A stretch of DNA of 64,000 nucleotides, taken from positions 1,984,001-2,048,000 of the forward strand of contig NZ_CP061947.1 in assembly GCF_014838715.1 (NCBI RefSeq), read 5' to 3'. Origin of the DNA: Algoriphagus sp. Y33. GTDB lineage: Bacteria > Bacteroidota > Bacteroidia > Cytophagales > Cyclobacteriaceae. The position numbers and the translations under genes are program-made. The first letter of the stretch is position 1. Each line of letters opens with the position of its first letter. Shown here in pieces: positions 14,990 to 23,346 of the stretch. The notes below the pieces were generated by a model that was given only the letters and a program-made list of their open reading frames with translations, was not told the origin of the DNA and searched no databases.

Positions 14990-16996
14990 ATGGCCCAAAA
15001 GGCTGAAATTCGATCCAACCTACCTGCAAAAATTCAAGAATGCTTAAGTGACTTCTGGGGTATGTCTCTGATTTTCTCTGTTTTAATGATTTTACTGAGA
15101 ATCATTGAATTGACTTTAATTTTCAATAATCATGCTGTACGATTAAGTTTTGGAGATGTGATCGGCTTTAGCCTCTTTGAGGATCTGAGTTGGATTCTCT
15201 ATTTTCTGGGCTTACTTTTTATACTTCATATCATCAATAGTTTTTTATTGTCAGTGAGGTTTGCAAAAAGTTTCACCCAAGTTTGGCTAGTGATTGCACT
15301 TTTAATTCAAAGTGCCTTGGCTCTATACTTTTTCAAAACACTTCAGCCGCTGGGGAAAGATCTTTTTGCGTACAATATAAACGACATAATTCTTACTGTC
15401 CGCTCTTCAGGACAGCTCAATGCAACCACTGTCCTCTGTGGCTTATTTATCAGCATTCTAATATTTTTCATTTTTAATTTTGCCAGTAAATACCTGGTAT
15501 TTAACACGAAACCAGCCTTGATTTTTACCATTACTATGTATTGTTTTCTGATTTTTTTCTATTTCGTACCAGTCACAGACTCAAAAAAACTCAGTGATAC
15601 AAAATCGAATATTCAGCTGAATAAATCCAAATACCTTTCCGAGCAATCGTTCGATTACTTTATGTATAAGAATGAGTTTTACTTTGACTTTTATCTTAGA
15701 TCACTTAACGATGCTTTGTTTGTCAAAAAAGAATTTACCGATCCCACATACCCATTTCTTCATTTTACAGATTATCCTGATGTACTGAGTCCATATTTTG
15801 ACAGTCTTTCCACTCCTCCTGATATTGTTTTTGTACTTCTCGAAAGTCTTGGTAAAGCATATTCCGGAAAAGATGCATATCTGGGAAGTTTTACTCCTTT
15901 TCTCGATTCATTGGAATCCCATAGTTTAGTCTGGACTAATACTTTATCTTCTACTGGCAGAACTTTTGGTCTACTCCCAGGGCTTTTTGCAGGGCTCCCT
16001 TACGGAGAAAGGGGGTTTATGGAGCTATATCAGGATTTTCCCCATCACAACAGCTTATTCAGTATCTTGGGAAAGAACGGGTATGAGTCCAGTTTTTTTA
16101 TGGGGAGTGATTTAAGCTTTGATCACGAAAGAGATTTTCTTGAATACGCAGGTGTTTCAAAATTAGTTGATATCCGGCATTTCGATCCTAAGTATAAAAA
16201 AATGCCTTCTGTCAATGGCTTCTCTTGGGGATATGGAGATAAAGAATTATTTAATAACGGGTTGTCATTTTTTCCCGGAAATAACGGCAAACCTCAACTT
16301 GGAATATTCCAAACTAGCACGACACATGATCCTTATCTGGTTCCGGAAAGGGAATTCTATTCACATAAGTTTGAAGATCACTTAGAAAACTACCTGAAAC
16401 TACCCGAATCTAAAAAAACTGAGTATAGAGACTATAAAAATATTTATATGACGGTACTTTATGCTGATGATGCCGTAAGGGATTTCATTACATCATACCG
16501 AAAGAAGCCAGAGTTTGCCAATACAATATTTGTATTCACCGGTGACCATCGCTTACCGGAAATACCTATGGCTTCCCGAATCGACAGATTCCATGTTCCC
16601 CTGATTATATATTCCCCATTGATCAATCGACCATCGTATTTTAAGGCGATGGTAAGCCACTTCGAAGTCACCCCTTCCCTTTTGGCATTCTTACGAGCCC
16701 AAGTGGGAATTGAACTTCCTGATAAGAAAATTTGGATGGGACAAGTGCTGGATACTTCCCGTGTGTTTCAATCCAAAATCGCCATGCCTCTAATGCGTAC
16801 TAAAACCCAATTGATAGAATATTTGAATAGCGAATATTTCCTCTCAGACGATCAACTTTTTGTTATTACTGATGGCCTGAATATAGATCCTGTGGAAGAT
16901 CAGAGTCTAAAAAATAAAATGATCGGAGAATTCGAGGATTTTAAAAGCAAAAATAATTACACCATACAGACTCGAAAGCTATTGCCCCAGGATTAA
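14990..16996 (+). CDS. LTA-synthase-family sulfatase / phosphoglycerol transferase
   Basis: 668 residues. About five N-terminal membrane helices (residues 20-190) are followed by an extracytoplasmic sulfatase-fold domain from about residue 275: PDIVFVLLESLGKAYSGKDA, then the catalytic-Thr region NTLSSTGRTFGLLPGLFAGLPYG, TSTTHDPYLVPERE, and the metal-binding FTGDHRLPE. Family members (LtaS, OpgB/MdoB) transfer phosphoglycerol or modify surface glycans. In Bacteroidota, with no lipoteichoic acid, it more likely decorates a glycan or lipid. It converges on the exopolysaccharide-like operon with 3 bases between the stops. Confidence 0.85.
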   Translation: MAQKAEIRSNLPAKIQECLSDFWGMSLIFSVLMILLRIIELTLIFNNHAVRLSFGDVIGFSLFEDLSWILYFLGLLFILHIINSFLLSVRFAKSFTQVWLVIALLIQSALALYFFKTLQPLGKDLFAYNINDIILTVRSSGQLNATTVLCGLFISILIFFIFNFASKYLVFNTKPALIFTITMYCFLIFFYFVPVTDSKKLSDTKSNIQLNKSKYLSEQSFDYFMYKNEFYFDFYLRSLNDALFVKKEFTDPTYPFLHFTDYPDVLSPYFDSLSTPPDIVFVLLESLGKAYSGKDAYLGSFTPFLDSLESHSLVWTNTLSSTGRTFGLLPGLFAGLPYGERGFMELYQDFPHHNSLFSILGKNGYESSFFMGSDLSFDHERDFLEYAGVSKLVDIRHFDPKYKKMPSVNGFSWGYGDKELFNNGLSFFPGNNGKPQLGIFQTSTTHDPYLVPEREFYSHKFEDHLENYLKLPESKKTEYRDYKNIYMTVLYADDAVRDFITSYRKKPEFANTIFVFTGDHRLPEIPMASRIDRFHVPLIIYSPLINRPSYFKAMVSHFEVTPSLLAFLRAQVGIELPDKKIWMGQVLDTSRVFQSKIAMPLMRTKTQLIEYLNSEYFLSDDQLFVITDGLNIDPVEDQSLKNKMIGEFEDFKSKNNYTIQTRKLLPQD

Positions 16997-16999
16997 TTC

Positions 17000-18190
17000 T
17001 TAGTCGGAGTGCTTTTCGGTGTATGTTTTTGCCAAAATCTGTGAAAGAAGTGGGTAGAAGTAATTCCAATAAAAGCTTTCCCGATCGGTGTAATCGGTAA
17101 CTACATGAAGGCCTCTCCAAAGCTTTGGCAAACCGCGAAAGCGGGAAGATCCGATGGAATTTTGCATATCGGAAAAATCTCCGGACAGGTAATAATATTG
17201 TCCACCTTCCATCTCTTTGATCACAGCAGCAGGAAAATACCGCGGCAATCCCATATCTCTCAATTTCGCCTTACCCTCTTCAGATGGATCTATGTCGAAA
17301 TAGGAAATAACCTGATAATCACGCTCAATAAGCACTATATCAAACCAGTCGGGGTACGGAACAACTTCAGGAAGTTTAAATCCATGCTGATTGATCTTTT
17401 GAGTACGGATTTTGGGAGTTTCTCCAAAGTAATCTATACTGTTGGAAAATGCTTCGACCCTTCCATTTTCATGGACAAAGGCAATTCCAGGACCGCCCGC
17501 TACCCAAGTATTACTGTGCTGTTCTACATATTGGCTTACTAGCCAATCCGGTATATCAGCATTGATAGTGGTATCCATTTCATCAAAATACCGTGCGATC
17601 CAGCCTGTCCATTTGAGTCCCATAAGGTTCTCAAAATCAGTTCTAAAACCAACAGATGTAGGTGAAGCCATGGTATTGAATTCAGCAACAATGGTTTTAT
17701 TTTGTGCGGCTGCTTCACGAAGTAAATTGATATCTCCCCGGTTCAATCCACCGTAAATCTTCTTTGATCTCTCCTCTGAATCCATCTCTTTGAAATCATC
17801 TTCATACACACCATAGGTGTCAGCAAAATAAATTAGATCTAGACTAGCGGCTTTTTCTACAATCTCGATTTCTGACAATTGTCTCAGATCTCTCGCAGTT
17901 CCAAAGGAAGGAGTCTTATCTGGGAAAAAGCCGAAATAGTCCCTTCCCTCGTCATATAGCTCTCCATTACCATTTTGAAACTTGAGGTAATCCAATGCCC
18001 AAAAAATAGAGCGGTGCTCTTGATAGCTATCTGAGGGAACGGTCTTATCTATGATAAGAATTTCCATCTCCTTGGCGGGAGATAATAGCCAAATCAGATA
18101 ACTGATCAATGGCAAAAAAACAAAAATCACAGCGATCGGATAGACCTTGCCTACAAAGAATTTAAACTCCTCAGTAATTATTTCTTTCAT
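17000..18190 (-). CDS. Membrane-anchored periplasmic protein of unknown function (last gene of GT2 operon)
   Basis: 396 residues. One N-terminal membrane anchor (about residues 17-36, VIFVFLPLISYLIWLL) precedes a large soluble domain. Segments such as LDLIYFADTYGVYEDDF and NLLREAAAQNKTIVAEFNTM suggest an alpha/beta fold, possibly like glutamine-amidotransferase-type DUF4350 domains, but no catalytic triad is evident. Its start overlaps the stop of the YaiO gene by one base, so translation is coupled. The context suggests a periplasmic role in polysaccharide assembly or modification. I do not recognise a named family. Confidence 0.6.
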   Translation of the reverse strand: MKEIITEEFKFFVGKVYPIAVIFVFLPLISYLIWLLSPAKEMEILIIDKTVPSDSYQEHRSIFWALDYLKFQNGNGELYDEGRDYFGFFPDKTPSFGTARDLRQLSEIEIVEKAASLDLIYFADTYGVYEDDFKEMDSEERSKKIYGGLNRGDINLLREAAAQNKTIVAEFNTMASPTSVGFRTDFENLMGLKWTGWIARYFDEMDTTINADIPDWLVSQYVEQHSNTWVAGGPGIAFVHENGRVEAFSNSIDYFGETPKIRTQKINQHGFKLPEVVPYPDWFDIVLIERDYQVISYFDIDPSEEGKAKLRDMGLPRYFPAAVIKEMEGGQYYYLSGDFSDMQNSIGSSRFRGLPKLWRGLHVVTDYTDRESFYWNYFYPLLSQILAKTYTEKHSD

Positions 18191-19419
18191 TAAAAACGAT
18201 ATTCAACACCCAATGAAAAGTTCAAATTGTTTCTAAACCGATCCGGGCCAAGCTCATCATGGCTATACCCTGAGAATGCATAAACCATAAAACGTTCGGT
18301 AACCAACTGCTGATAACCCAGTCTAATTCGGTATGAATTTAAAAGCTGGGTTGGATCCCGTGTTTCCTCATCAGGTGAAACACCAGAACTCAACTGTGCG
18401 GAGAAGAAGTCCTCCCCTGTTTTAAAGTAGTATCTAGCGTGCAAATTGGCGGAGGTTCCGAGGCTGTTGCCGGTTCCTGGGATCAAATTTCCCCGAAGGT
18501 TAAACCACCAATTGCCTAAATATTTACCTAAAGAAGCTGTGTAAATTGTAGTGGCCTCCGAAAATTGAAGGTATCTAAACCCACCATCAATCTCCCATGC
18601 TTTGGGCAGATTGTAATAGAGTGAGGCTCCCACTCTAAACTCCGGAAAGAAGTTTGCTGAAGATCCCCCAACATTCAAATAGGCATACATTTTCTTTCCC
18701 AAAGATGGATAGGCATCAAGTTCGAAAAGTGTGCCGTTATCATCAAACCTAGAGGATTGAGTTACCCTTCCTATGAGGGTTCCTGTCAATTTAGTCCTCG
18801 TTCTTGCATAAAGTGAAAAAGTATTCCATGCGGAAATATCTCCTTCAAAAGAATCATAATCGTAAGCAACGCCCACAGCGTTATTTCTTCTCAAGCGCTG
18901 TAAGGTTTGCATGTAATCAAGCAGACCTTCATACTTGTGTTTTTTTTTAAAAAGGTCTCCGGCTATTTTGTAGGCAGCATCAAAATCTTCTTTATAATAC
19001 AGCAACTTAGACTCTTTATAGCGAAGCTCGTCGGGAAGGGTTTCTCCAAGATTTATTTTAGCCTTGTCCAGAACTACGTCGGCATCGTCATACTGATCTG
19101 CCCAGAACAGATTATCCAGATAGGCGGAATAGGCATCCACATAATCAGGAGCAACTACGATAGCTCGTTCTAAATAAATTGATGCCGAATCATTCTTCCC
19201 TTCCCAGGAGTAACTCCTACCTACCAAAATTAGAATGTCTGCATAATCTGGATATTTGGACAATGCTCGAAAAGCGATTTTCCTACCCTCAATATATTTA
19301 TCATCCATAATCAGAGTCCTTGCATCTACAAGCAAAACATCCGGATCAAATGACTCCTGAGCTGTTACAGCAGTTGAGAAAACTATGAATGAAATCAGAA
19401 GAATAGAAGCTTTTTTCAT
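18190..19419 (-). CDS. TPR protein with YaiO-family outer-membrane beta barrel
   Basis: 409 residues. Signal peptide MKKASILLISFIVFSTAVTA; TPR-like helices at residues 25-165 (ALSKYPDYADILILVGRSYSW, ERAIVVAPDYVDAYSAYLD); then a C-terminal barrel of alternating beta strands ending YSHDELGPDRFRNNLNFSLGVEYRF with a terminal Phe, the usual outer-membrane assembly signal. The TPR-plus-barrel plan parallels PgaA and BcsC, which export polysaccharide. It overlaps the glycosyltransferase gene by 4 bases and the next gene by 1. Confidence 0.85.
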   Translation of the reverse strand: MKKASILLISFIVFSTAVTAQESFDPDVLLVDARTLIMDDKYIEGRKIAFRALSKYPDYADILILVGRSYSWEGKNDSASIYLERAIVVAPDYVDAYSAYLDNLFWADQYDDADVVLDKAKINLGETLPDELRYKESKLLYYKEDFDAAYKIAGDLFKKKHKYEGLLDYMQTLQRLRRNNAVGVAYDYDSFEGDISAWNTFSLYARTRTKLTGTLIGRVTQSSRFDDNGTLFELDAYPSLGKKMYAYLNVGGSSANFFPEFRVGASLYYNLPKAWEIDGGFRYLQFSEATTIYTASLGKYLGNWWFNLRGNLIPGTGNSLGTSANLHARYYFKTGEDFFSAQLSSGVSPDEETRDPTQLLNSYRIRLGYQQLVTERFMVYAFSGYSHDELGPDRFRNNLNFSLGVEYRF

Positions 19420-20885
19420 GATGATGAATTCAATGTATTAGGCTCCAGATTCTTTTTATCCTCCGATTTCTTAAAACCCGTTCGGATCATTTTTCCCCAG
19501 CCACCTTTTCCTTTAATAAAGTCCCAATGTCCACTTAAACCCCAATAAACAATCTTTGGATGAATCATCATAGGTTCAAGAAAAGCAGTAAGGATAAGCC
19601 TTTGAAGATCCTTTTTGTCCTTGTAGTTATTGTAAGAAACCTGTTCATATAGTAGACTGAATATTGTAACCAAAATTGACAACAAGTATAGAACTATAAA
19701 TAAAGTAATAAAATAGAATGCTGAAAAATCCCCGACAATGATTAAGATAAGGGTATATAGTAAGCCTAATAATTCTAAAACGGGAGCCATTTTCTCAAAC
19801 ACATTCCAATAAGGATAGGATACCGTCCCCATGACGCCATAACTTGGATTAAAACGAATCAACCTATGAAGCTGTAATGTTTCGATTGTTCCCCGCATCC
19901 AGCGATTTCTTTGTCGGGAAAGTACCTCTTCCTTCTCAGGAACCTCCGTCCAGCAAAGCGGGTCAGGGACAAACCCAACTTTATGTGGAATCTTCCGCTC
20001 CTCCATGTAGCGTCTCATACGAACTACCAGCTCCATGTCTTCTCCTACAGTTTTGGGAAAATATCCTCCTACTTCCACTACAAGATCACGTTTGAAAAAA
20101 CCAAAAGCACCTGAGATAAGCATCAGCCCATTTATTCTAGTCCAAGCCATTCTTCCCATTAAAAAGGCCCTACAGTATTCTATAACCTGAAATCTCCCCA
20201 AAAGCGTTTCGGGTGCCCGATACGTCGTTACAGTCCCATCTTGTACATCACAATTATTAGCAATACCAATCGCACCTCCTACAGCAATGACCTGTCGGTT
20301 GGTCTCTTCCATAAACGGCCTGACCATCCTGGTGATAGACTCGCTCGAAAGGATACAGTCTACATCAATACAGGCTAAAAGCTCCTTTGAAGAAACATTT
20401 ATTCCAGCATTCAGTGCATCCGCTTTCCCTCCATTTTCCTTATCAATTATCACAAGCCTGTTGTACGATAGATTTTTGGATTTATAGATGCCCCGTACCG
20501 GCTGCGCAGGTATTTCTTCAAAATAGGCGAAATCGGTAATTTCCAATTCAAAAGCTTCAATAAGCTTATCCAGCGTTTGATCTTTTGAGCCATCGTTGAT
20601 TACAATCACTTCAAATTTCCCATAATGAAGAGACAGCAGACTCTTGACGTTTTGTACGATAGACTCTCCTTCATTATAGGCTGGAGCCAAAATAGAAACA
20701 CCGGGAGCAATCGGTGAAGTTATAATATCTTGGTAATCGGCAAATCTGTTTTTTTTCCTGTGACTGCGCATTTCCAATGCACTTAGAGTCATTATAAAAA
20801 AATAAATTACAATCACGATTAAACTGAGAATAAGAAAAACTATCCCCAATACCTCCATTATAAAATAAAATAAGAAACTATACAT
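19416..20885 (-). CDS. Processive membrane glycosyltransferase, family GT2
   Basis: 489 residues (462 if translation starts at an in-frame ATG at 20858). N-terminal membrane helices (residues 10-35), then a GT-A domain with VINDGSKDQTL, the metal-binding CIDVDC, the acceptor-site GEDMELVVRMRR and RQRNRWMRG (the QxxRW motif of processive synthases), then about three to four membrane helices. This matches cellulose-, PNAG- or hyaluronan-type synthases that polymerise and translocate a glycan through the inner membrane. No PilZ domain is visible. The product sugar is unknown. Confidence 0.9.
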   Translation of the reverse strand: MYSFLFYFIMEVLGIVFLILSLIVIVIYFFIMTLSALEMRSHRKKNRFADYQDIITSPIAPGVSILAPAYNEGESIVQNVKSLLSLHYGKFEVIVINDGSKDQTLDKLIEAFELEITDFAYFEEIPAQPVRGIYKSKNLSYNRLVIIDKENGGKADALNAGINVSSKELLACIDVDCILSSESITRMVRPFMEETNRQVIAVGGAIGIANNCDVQDGTVTTYRAPETLLGRFQVIEYCRAFLMGRMAWTRINGLMLISGAFGFFKRDLVVEVGGYFPKTVGEDMELVVRMRRYMEERKIPHKVGFVPDPLCWTEVPEKEEVLSRQRNRWMRGTIETLQLHRLIRFNPSYGVMGTVSYPYWNVFEKMAPVLELLGLLYTLILIIVGDFSAFYFITLFIVLYLLSILVTIFSLLYEQVSYNNYKDKKDLQRLILTAFLEPMMIHPKIVYWGLSGHWDFIKGKGGWGKMIRTGFKKSEDKKNLEPNTLNSSS

Positions 20886-22434
20886 CTTTTAGCAAAGGAT
20901 CTAATAAGTGCTTGTTGATTCTGAGCAAATCAGAAGTTGGATTTTCATCAATAAATTGATTATAAAGTTCTCTGCTTAAGCTTAAAAGACTTCTAAGCAA
21001 AATGAGTTTCAGTCTGAAATCAGGACCATCTTTCAATAATTCCAAAATTATTTCGGCTGAACTGTCATCACCAATAGCTCCCGCAGCCTTTGCTGCCGTC
21101 GAAACCAGTGCAGTATTTTCAGATTTTAAGCAGCCATTTACAAGTTGTATTTCTGAAGGTATCCCCAAATATTCGAATGTCTTGATAATCTCAATTTTCT
21201 CTAAGTAAGGAGCAGATTCAAAACCTCCTTCTAATTCCTCCAATAAATCTGTCAGCCCTAGGATTCGTACCAGCTTATATCCAAACAATCTTACACTTTG
21301 ATTATTGGAAGTAAATAAGACATTAATATGAAGATCTCTGGAAGTATTAAGATATTTTATTATCCTCAAATAATTCACTTGCTGCCAGCGGGAAAGTGGA
21401 TAAGTCTGGTCACGAAGAAATGAAAGGTCTATACTTTCAGAAAGATTCAATACGGTAGCTACAGCTTGGGAACGAATTTGAAAATTGGGAGAATTAACGA
21501 GCTGTTTTACTTCCCTTAATGCTTCTTTCAAATCCATTTCGTTTATTTCTACCAACCCCATCCCGACTGTGTCCCATTGTGAGCTTTGAAGCTTCATAAT
21601 AGAAATCTTGTCAAGCTTAAGTCTTCTATAGAGTGCTTTTAGTTTAAGTTTAAAATCGCCTTTAACCTTCTTGTTCAGGGTCAATATTCGCTTCACGAGT
21701 ACTTGCACATATAGAGGTTTCTGCAGCTGTTTGGCCGGAAAGCTCTTATAGAGTTCTTCATCACTCAGTAACTCCAGCTCCTCTAAACTTTTTTCAAATA
21801 AAATCTCAGAAAGAGGCTCAATAACCTGCTCATCATATAATAACAGTAATTTTTCCTTTCGGTTTTTCTGAGCTTTGTAAATCAACATAAATAAGGCCAT
21901 CCCAAAAGCAAAAAGCAAGAAAAATGAAAGAATCAGGAGTATCGTAAAAGCTTTAAAATTGTCCAAATAGGCGAATCTTCCAGTAAACAGAGGTGAGTAC
22001 CTTTCTTTGCTTGCTAGAGAAATGTAATCTTTACCGTTTAAATTACTGGCAGTTTTGACTTCTATATCTCCATTTCTCAGAAGATTTGCCACATGTTCCT
22101 GAGCTGCGGTAAAGGAATTTGGTTCTCCATAAACAAGAAATTGTATCTTATAGACATGATTCAAAATCCAAAGACTATCCTTTAGAAGAAGAGCTGTTTC
22201 AAAATCATGTGTAGCCCATATTTCCGATGAGCGAGTTGATGATGTATCCAAAAATTCCTTTCCGGAATTATCAACTAAGCGAAATTCCAATCCTGGAATT
22301 TCTCCCTGACTGCCCAAAAAACCGATAAAAGAAACAGAGTCAGTGAAAACTTCCTCTTCTTGACCCAAAACCACCACTGCTTTGGTCATCAAAAACAGCA
22401 AGAACACGAATGCAACTGCGTTTTTGCCAAACAT
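20878..22434 (-). CDS. HEAT-repeat inner-membrane protein
   Basis: 518 residues: signal or first helix (FVFLLFLMTKAVVVLG), a periplasmic part (about residues 25-165), one strong membrane helix (about 170-192, ILLILSFFLLFAFGMALFML), and a cytoplasmic helical region. Repeats at about 280-500 look like HEAT (EALREVKQLVNSPNFQIRSQA, ALVSTAAKAAGAIGDDSSAEI). It probably acts as a scaffold or sensor linking cytoplasmic regulation to the synthase. It overlaps the GT2 gene by 8 bases (with the longer GT2 start) and follows the response regulator by 3 bases. Confidence 0.8.
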   Translation of the reverse strand: MFGKNAVAFVFLLFLMTKAVVVLGQEEEVFTDSVSFIGFLGSQGEIPGLEFRLVDNSGKEFLDTSSTRSSEIWATHDFETALLLKDSLWILNHVYKIQFLVYGEPNSFTAAQEHVANLLRNGDIEVKTASNLNGKDYISLASKERYSPLFTGRFAYLDNFKAFTILLILSFFLLFAFGMALFMLIYKAQKNRKEKLLLLYDEQVIEPLSEILFEKSLEELELLSDEELYKSFPAKQLQKPLYVQVLVKRILTLNKKVKGDFKLKLKALYRRLKLDKISIMKLQSSQWDTVGMGLVEINEMDLKEALREVKQLVNSPNFQIRSQAVATVLNLSESIDLSFLRDQTYPLSRWQQVNYLRIIKYLNTSRDLHINVLFTSNNQSVRLFGYKLVRILGLTDLLEELEGGFESAPYLEKIEIIKTFEYLGIPSEIQLVNGCLKSENTALVSTAAKAAGAIGDDSSAEIILELLKDGPDFRLKLILLRSLLSLSRELYNQFIDENPTSDLLRINKHLLDPLLKDV

Positions 22435-22437
22435 AGA

Positions 22438-22800
22438 TCAAGACTTTAGGACACGCTTCACACGAATAGCCAATTCATTCGGATTAAATGGCTTTGGGAT
22501 AAAATCAGCAACGCCCAAATTGAACGCTTCCAAAACGATTTTCTCCTCTTCCCCTAAAGAGCTCAGGACTATAATAGGGACTTCAGGTTTTGTCTTTCTG
22601 GCATGATGGATGATTTCAATTCCGTTTTTGAAAGGAATCATGACATCAGTGATAATCAAATCCAACGTTTCTGTATCGATGGCGGTAATTCCTGCATTAC
22701 CATCTTTTACCATTACCGTATCATATCCGTCTTTTTTGAGGCGGAATTGAACTAGGCTAGAAATAAGCAAATCATCCTCGATGATCAGGATTTTTTTCAT
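22438..22800 (-). CDS. Single-domain response regulator (CheY-like)
   Basis: 120 residues, one receiver domain. Acidic pocket IIEDD (residues 6-10), phospho-acceptor Asp52 in LIITDVMIP, switch Ser in IIVLSSLG, and conserved Lys in FIPKPFNPNEL. There is no output domain, so it must act by protein-protein contact, plausibly with the HEAT-repeat protein encoded next. It is the first gene of the polysaccharide operon, which suggests phosphorelay control of glycan production. No histidine kinase is in the window. Confidence 0.9.
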   Translation of the reverse strand: MKKILIIEDDLLISSLVQFRLKKDGYDTVMVKDGNAGITAIDTETLDLIITDVMIPFKNGIEIIHHARKTKPEVPIIVLSSLGEEEKIVLEAFNLGVADFIPKPFNPNELAIRVKRVLKS

Positions 22801-23111
22801 TCTTTTTTAGGTAATACTAGTCTCAAATATAATATCTAATGCTTAAAACCATGCCTTATTTACCAGTCAAATAAATTTACATTAGCGAGGATGTTTCTTA
22901 TAGAAATTAAACAGCATTTCATACCCATTAACATGCCATTGATCAAATAATAAGTTGTAAAAAATAATTCCAAATGGATTCTGATAGTGCTTTTATTAGC
23001 TTGCTTTCCTAAACTCAACCATCAACCCGGAGGAGATTGAAGCAGTAAATAATTATAAGAACATTCAATCATAGTTTCAATGTTTCCTCTTTAATTTAAA
23101 ACCAATTCTAT
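22801..23111. other. Intergenic stretch without recognised gene
   Basis: AT-rich interval between the divergent response-regulator operon and the repeat block of locus B. It presumably carries the operon promoter. I see no convincing open frame, RNA gene or repeat in it. Confidence 0.4.
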
Positions 23112-23346
23112 CACATGAAATCGAGCCTGCCTGAGGCCAGGCATGACAGAAACGTCACACACTGGCATGATTATAAGCCATGCGGGACTCACTCGAATCG
23201 AGTTCGGAACAGGCATCCCGATTGATTATGTCCATTGAAAAACAAAATATAAACATATGAAATCGAGCATGACGAAGAACGTCGCACACCGGGATGATTA
23301 TCATGGCGAGATTCCATATGACCTCTGAAAAACAAATTTTAATCAT
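23112..23346 (+). repeat. Start-codon-associated palindromic repeat, two tandem copies (locus B)
   Basis: Copy 1 begins at 23112 (ACATGAAATCGAGC) and is enlarged by a small nested palindrome (CTGCCTGAGGCCAGGC) after GAGC and by extra bases near its right end, giving a 142-bp period. Copy 2 starts CATATGAAATCGAGC at 23254, ends GCGAGATTCCATATG, and its A-rich spacer runs into the CATATG that holds the start of the gene at 23347 (90-bp period). Short frames: 23115 (MKSSLPEARHDRN..., 36 residues) and 23257-23328 (MKSSMTKNVAHRDD..., 23 residues). Confidence 0.85.
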
